The position numbers were made by a program, and so were the translations under genes. The notes below the pieces were generated by a model. That model made no database searches and was not told where the DNA came from. It saw nothing but the letters and a program-made list of their open reading frames with translations. A stretch of DNA of 64,000 bases from Pseudomaricurvus sp033283175. Lineage in GTDB: Bacteria > Pseudomonadota > Gammaproteobacteria > Pseudomonadales > Cellvibrionaceae. The stretch lies in assembly GCA_033283175.1 (NCBI GenBank), contig JAWMQM010000001.1, positions 1,054,001-1,118,000 on the forward strand, given 5' to 3'. How positions within the stretch are numbered: the stretch's first letter is position 1; every line of letters begins with the position of its first letter. Shown here in pieces: positions 60,889 through 64,000 of this stretch.

Positions 60889-62106
60889 TCAGAAGATGAC
60901 TGTCCGCAGAACGGTAGCTGTCACACACCAACCCACCACCCACAGCGGCGACAAGCGCCACACCGCCAGCAGCGCAAAACCCACCAGCGCAATCAGCAAG
61001 TCACTCCAGTCCGCCACCCCCGAAGTGAATATAGGGTTGTACAGCGCCGCCGCCAGCAACCCCACCACCGCCGCATTGACGCCAGCCACGGCACCACTGA
61101 GTCGCTGACCGGAGGCGACCTGATGCCACAAAGGTAACACCGCAGCCACCAGCAAAAAGCCGGGCAGGAACATAAACACCAGCGCAATCGCAGCGGTAGC
61201 TCCAGCTCCCGGTCCCGCCGGTATCAGAGAGCCAAGATAGGCGGAGAACGCAAACAGCGGTCCGGGCAGTGCCTGTGCCGCACCGTAGCCGGCGAGAAAG
61301 TCGGCATCGCTCACCCAGCCACTCTCCACCACCGACTCCTGCAACAGCGGCAGCACCACATGACCACCACCAAACACCAGCGCACCGGCGCGATAGAAAG
61401 CATCTGCCACAGCAACACCACCGACCTCAGAAGACAGTGCCGCCACCAGTGAGAGCCCCACCAACAGCATTACAAACAGCGACAGCAGAATGCCACCCGC
61501 CTTGCGGCCATAGGCCGGCGCTACGACCGCTGTCTGCAGAGCGGGGGAGCCACGGCAAAACTGTCCGCCCACCACAGCTGCCAGGGCCACAGCCAGCAGC
61601 TGCCAGACCGCCGAGCCGCCCCACAACACCAGCACCGTCGCCGCTACCGCCAGCAATCGGCGTATCCAGTCACTACACAGCTTTCGCCACATACCCAATA
61701 CAGCATCCGCCACCACCGCGCAGGCCACCAGTTTCAGGCCGTGGATGATCGCCAGGTCAATGGCACCACTCAGGTAGGGCAGCAGCGCTGCAAAACCCAG
61801 CATGAGCATGACCGATGGCAGGCTAAAACCGGCGAACGCAGCCAACGCCCCGCGCCAGCCGGCACGTAACAAACCCAACACAAACCCCAGCTGGCTGCTG
61901 GCCGGCCCGGGCAGGAACTGGCACAGGGCCAACAGCTGGGCGTACTGACTTTCGCTGACCCAGCCGCGCTTTTGCACCAGCTCGCGGTGAAAATAACCGA
62001 GGTGCGCGATGGGACCGCCAAAGGAGGTGAGGCCCAGTTTCAGGAAGACCACAAACACATCCAGAGGACTGTGAGCGACCGGCGTTGGGGTGACATCTTT
62101 GTACAT
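60889..62106 (-). CDS. chrA: Chromate transporter (CHR family)
   Basis: A 405-residue, two-domain CHR protein (long type), 10-12 membrane helices. N-terminal domain: FLKLGLTSFGGPIAHLGYF, WVSESQYAQLLALCQFLPGP and QLGFVLGLL; C-terminal domain: GALVFGGGHVVLPLL, WVSDADFLAGYGAAQALPGP and FAFSAYLG. It expels chromate, probably as a proton or sulfate exchanger. ATG at 62106; 26 open codons upstream carry no known part. Divergent from a TetR gene, 178 bases away. Confidence 0.95.
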   Translation of the reverse strand: MYKDVTPTPVAHSPLDVFVVFLKLGLTSFGGPIAHLGYFHRELVQKRGWVSESQYAQLLALCQFLPGPASSQLGFVLGLLRAGWRGALAAFAGFSLPSVMLMLGFAALLPYLSGAIDLAIIHGLKLVACAVVADAVLGMWRKLCSDWIRRLLAVAATVLVLWGGSAVWQLLAVALAAVVGGQFCRGSPALQTAVVAPAYGRKAGGILLSLFVMLLVGLSLVAALSSEVGGVAVADAFYRAGALVFGGGHVVLPLLQESVVESGWVSDADFLAGYGAAQALPGPLFAFSAYLGSLIPAGPGAGATAAIALVFMFLPGFLLVAAVLPLWHQVASGQRLSGAVAGVNAAVVGLLAAALYNPIFTSGVADWSDLLIALVGFALLAVWRLSPLWVVGWCVTATVLRTVIF

Positions 62107-62284
62107 AGTAATTCTCTGCTGTCCCTGGACCTTGCTGCCAGCCTTTACCGCAACAGCGCTTGCTGCAACGACGAAAACTGCCACCGATAAAAACCGGCTA
62201 GCTTACGCACTGGCAATGACAGTTTGCGGGCTGTTTACCGGATCCGGCAGTGTGCTATGGTAATCGCCTCTGCCCGAGGCCGCC

Positions 62285-62833
62285 ATGACCCAGACTCCCG
62301 CCATCAAACCCCGCAACGCCGAAAAAACCAAAGCCCGTATTCTCGCCGCCGCGTTTGATCTTTTTGGCGAACATGGTTATGCCAAAACCGGCATCCGCGA
62401 CATTGCCACACAGGCAGAGGTCGCATCCTCACTGATTGCCCGTCACTTCGGCAGCAAGGCCCACCTCTTCGAGCAGTGCCTGATCTACGGCATCCACACC
62501 CACACCCTGTTTGTGGAAGACAAACCCGGCTTTGGCCAACAGATGGCCAGGATGATGGTCAGCAAGGCCAACCCCAAACTGACCACCACCATCATGCTGG
62601 CCATTGCCGATCCTGAATCCAAGGCCATTGCCCGCAAGGTCACCCGCGAACACATTATGGATCCACTGGCGCAGTGGATTGGCCCGCCCAATGCCAAAGC
62701 CCGCGCCATAAGCATGCTGACCCTGATGAACGGGTTTGTGTTGCAGACCAAATACCTGAGCAGTGACAAAACTCCCCCGGCAACCATTGAGTGGCTGGCA
62801 AAGGCACTGCAGGATATTGTGGACAATCGTTGA
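62285..62833 (+). CDS. TetR-family transcriptional regulator
   Basis: A 182-residue TetR regulator: HTH at ILAAAFDLFGEHGYAKTGIRD, IATQAEVASSLIARHFGSK, followed by a small ligand-binding domain. The ATG is preceded by a hairpin GCCTC-TGCCC-GAGGC (62266-62280), which holds the only purine-rich ribosome-site-like sequence GAGG. Divergent from chrA, but a role in chromate response is not shown; it is followed by the REP pair and the Mo-oxidoreductase gene. Confidence 0.9.
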   Translation: MTQTPAIKPRNAEKTKARILAAAFDLFGEHGYAKTGIRDIATQAEVASSLIARHFGSKAHLFEQCLIYGIHTHTLFVEDKPGFGQQMARMMVSKANPKLTTTIMLAIADPESKAIARKVTREHIMDPLAQWIGPPNAKARAISMLTLMNGFVLQTKYLSSDKTPPATIEWLAKALQDIVDNR

Positions 62834-62886
62834 ATTCAGGGCTTGTCCGGGCCTGTCCCTGGTATATCCCGTAATCATGCCCCCCC

Positions 62887-62963
62887 AAAAAGATCGCCCG
62901 CGGGAGCGGGCTCCTACGTACTTGGATAATGCTGTAGGAGCCCGCTCCCGCGGGCGATCTTTT
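62887..62963. repeat. Inverted REP-like pair
   Basis: Copies of the 27-base REP unit at 62892-62918 and 62933-62959 in opposite directions, with arms that pair perfectly over about 30 bases including A- and T-runs, around a 16-base loop. As RNA it would form a long hairpin ending in U-run, so it can also act as terminator of the TetR gene. Same family as the cluster at 38141. Confidence 0.85.
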
Positions 62964-63070
62964 TCGATTTCAGCGTTGCCCACCCCACCCGCCTGTGCCA
63001 ACATGTGATCAACTGATCACTTAATAATTACTATAAAACCACACATCAGAAATCCAGCAGAGGAGGGCCC

Positions 63071-64000
63071 GTGGACAGCCCAGCCACCGAGATCAAACAC
63101 ACCTACTGCAAAGTCTGCATGGTGCACTGCGGCCTGGAAGTGGAAGTGGCCGGTGAACAGATTCTCAAGGTGCGGGGCGATCATTCGCACCCCCTGAGCG
63201 GCGGCTACACCTGCCCCAAGGGACGAGCCATTGGCAAGCTGCACCACACCCCCGACGCCATCACCCAGCCACTGATGCGCAAGGACGGTGAGCTGCAACC
63301 GGTGAGCTGGGATGAGGCGCTGGACGACATCGCCGCCCGCCTGCGCCAGACTATCGACACCCACGGACCGCGCTCTGTTGCACTCAACTTCGGCAGTGGC
63401 CTGGGGCTGGACTCCGCCGGCTACGCCATGGAAGAGGCCCTGCACGCCGCGCTCGGATACGGACCGAAGTTTTCCCCCCTCACCATCGACGGTGTGGCCA
63501 AGGTACTGGTGGCCGGCGCCGTGGGCGGCTTTCCCGGCCTCAACCCCAAAACCGACTACGACGCAGTCTCCATGCTGATCTATGTGGGCACCAACCCCAT
63601 GGTCAGCCACGCCCACAACACCGGCATGTACAACCCGGCGCAGTGGATCCGCGCCGCCGCCGACCGCGGTGAAGTGTGGACCATCGACCCGCTGTTTACC
63701 GAGACCGCCAAATTTTCCAGCCGCCACATCGCCGCCTATCCCGGTAAGGACTACGCCATCCTCGCCTGGCTGGTGCGGGAGATTCTGGCCGACGGCCCGC
63801 TGCAACCGCGACAGCCGGTGCATGGCCTGGAGCAGTTGCGGGAATTGCTTACAGATTACGACCTGCAGACAGCCGCATCCATTGCCGGTGTCGAACCTGC
63901 GGTTATGGAAGAGCTGCTGGCTGCCATCCGCCGCCAGGGCGGCAAGGTGGTGGTGGAGACCGGCACCGGCATCACCATGTCCAGTGGCTGCAACCTGACA
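63071..64000 (+). CDS. Molybdopterin oxidoreductase, 3' end outside window
   Basis: First 310 residues of a DMSO-reductase-family molybdoenzyme; the gene runs off the right edge. An N-terminal [4Fe-4S] site has Cys13, Cys16, Cys20 and Cys48 (CKVCMVHC...CPKG), then QPVSWDEALDDIA and the typical SHAHNTGMY and FTETAKFSSRH. There is no twin-arginine signal, so it should be cytoplasmic. GTG start behind AGGAGGG. Such proteins include formate dehydrogenase/assimilatory-nitrate-reductase-like and steroid or thiosulfate enzymes; the substrate cannot be told from this part. Confidence 0.88.
   Translation, partial: MDSPATEIKHTYCKVCMVHCGLEVEVAGEQILKVRGDHSHPLSGGYTCPKGRAIGKLHHTPDAITQPLMRKDGELQPVSWDEALDDIAARLRQTIDTHGPRSVALNFGSGLGLDSAGYAMEEALHAALGYGPKFSPLTIDGVAKVLVAGAVGGFPGLNPKTDYDAVSMLIYVGTNPMVSHAHNTGMYNPAQWIRAAADRGEVWTIDPLFTETAKFSSRHIAAYPGKDYAILAWLVREILADGPLQPRQPVHGLEQLRELLTDYDLQTAASIAGVEPAVMEELLAAIRRQGGKVVVETGTGITMSSGCNLT

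Noticed and set aside
62887..62963. Phage or plasmid attachment site at the inverted REP pair
   Set aside because: No integrase, tRNA or direct-repeat flank; it is explained as an extragenic palindrome.

Overview
The window reads as a chromosomal segment of a free-living, GC-rich aerobic Gram-negative bacterium. TonB-dependent receptors, an outer-membrane protein remnant, lipoproteins, a DbpA-type helicase and a thiopurine methyltransferase point to a gammaproteobacterium; a marine lineage is my inference from the sulfatases and receptors. No rRNA, tRNA, CRISPR array, transposase or phage gene was recognised. Most of the window is a large accessory catabolic region, with ordinary housekeeping genes in small islands.

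Region by region. (1) 1-13.4 kb: a TonB receptor (cut by the left edge), then two divergent units meeting at about 8.2-8.5 kb. The leftward unit is ferredoxin, SDR, P450, DUF35 zinc-ribbon protein, thiolase-like protein, DUF2889-like protein and amidohydrolase. The rightward unit is a double-DABB protein, SDR, a 3-ketosteroid-dehydrogenase-like flavoprotein and an aldehyde dehydrogenase. (2) 13.4-17.6 kb: housekeeping (mechanosensitive channel, Dabb protein, thioredoxin-like protein, DbpA). (3) 17.6-25 kb: an SDR, a frameshifted SDR, a Tat-exported protein of unknown function, a second TonB receptor and an AraC regulator. (4) 25-35.6 kb: a coenzyme F420 locus. One leftward run carries an NADPH:F420 oxidoreductase, a single 988-residue protein with CofC, CofG and CofH regions, a sulfotransferase, an unknown protein, an SDR and an F420-type LLM oxidoreductase. 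Divergent from it are a LysR regulator, CofE and CofD. (5) 35.6-41 kb: an eight-haem cytochrome lipoprotein, REP-like repeats, a HAD phosphatase and a sulfatase. (6) 41.3-49 kb: a second catabolic set (KstD-like flavoprotein, third TonB receptor, SDR, second P450) beside a small winged-helix regulator and its membrane partner. (7) 49-64 kb: a GFA protein, a sterol-desaturase-family enzyme under a tandem MarR protein, an outer-membrane protein remnant, a second sulfatase with TetR and a divergent SLC13-type carrier, a metallopeptidase trio, Tpm, a lipoprotein, ChrA, TetR and the start of a molybdopterin oxidoreductase.

How they may work together (inference). TonB receptors would import a bulky hydrophobic, possibly sulfated, polycyclic substrate such as a steroid or terpenoid. 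Sulfatases would remove sulfate. P450s with ferredoxin, SDRs and KstD-like flavoproteins would oxidise the skeleton, and the thiolase-like/DUF35 pair would cleave a CoA-activated side chain. The F420 locus supplies a low-potential hydride cofactor and encodes its own likely consumer in the same run of genes. The exact substrate cannot be read from the sequence.

The most notable points are the CofC-CofG-CofH fusion and the co-location of F420 synthesis with a predicted user, the two KstD-like paralogues that differ at a catalytic tyrosine position, shared candidate operators at 47996-48016 and 49040-49066, and a sulfatase with two unusual active-site substitutions.
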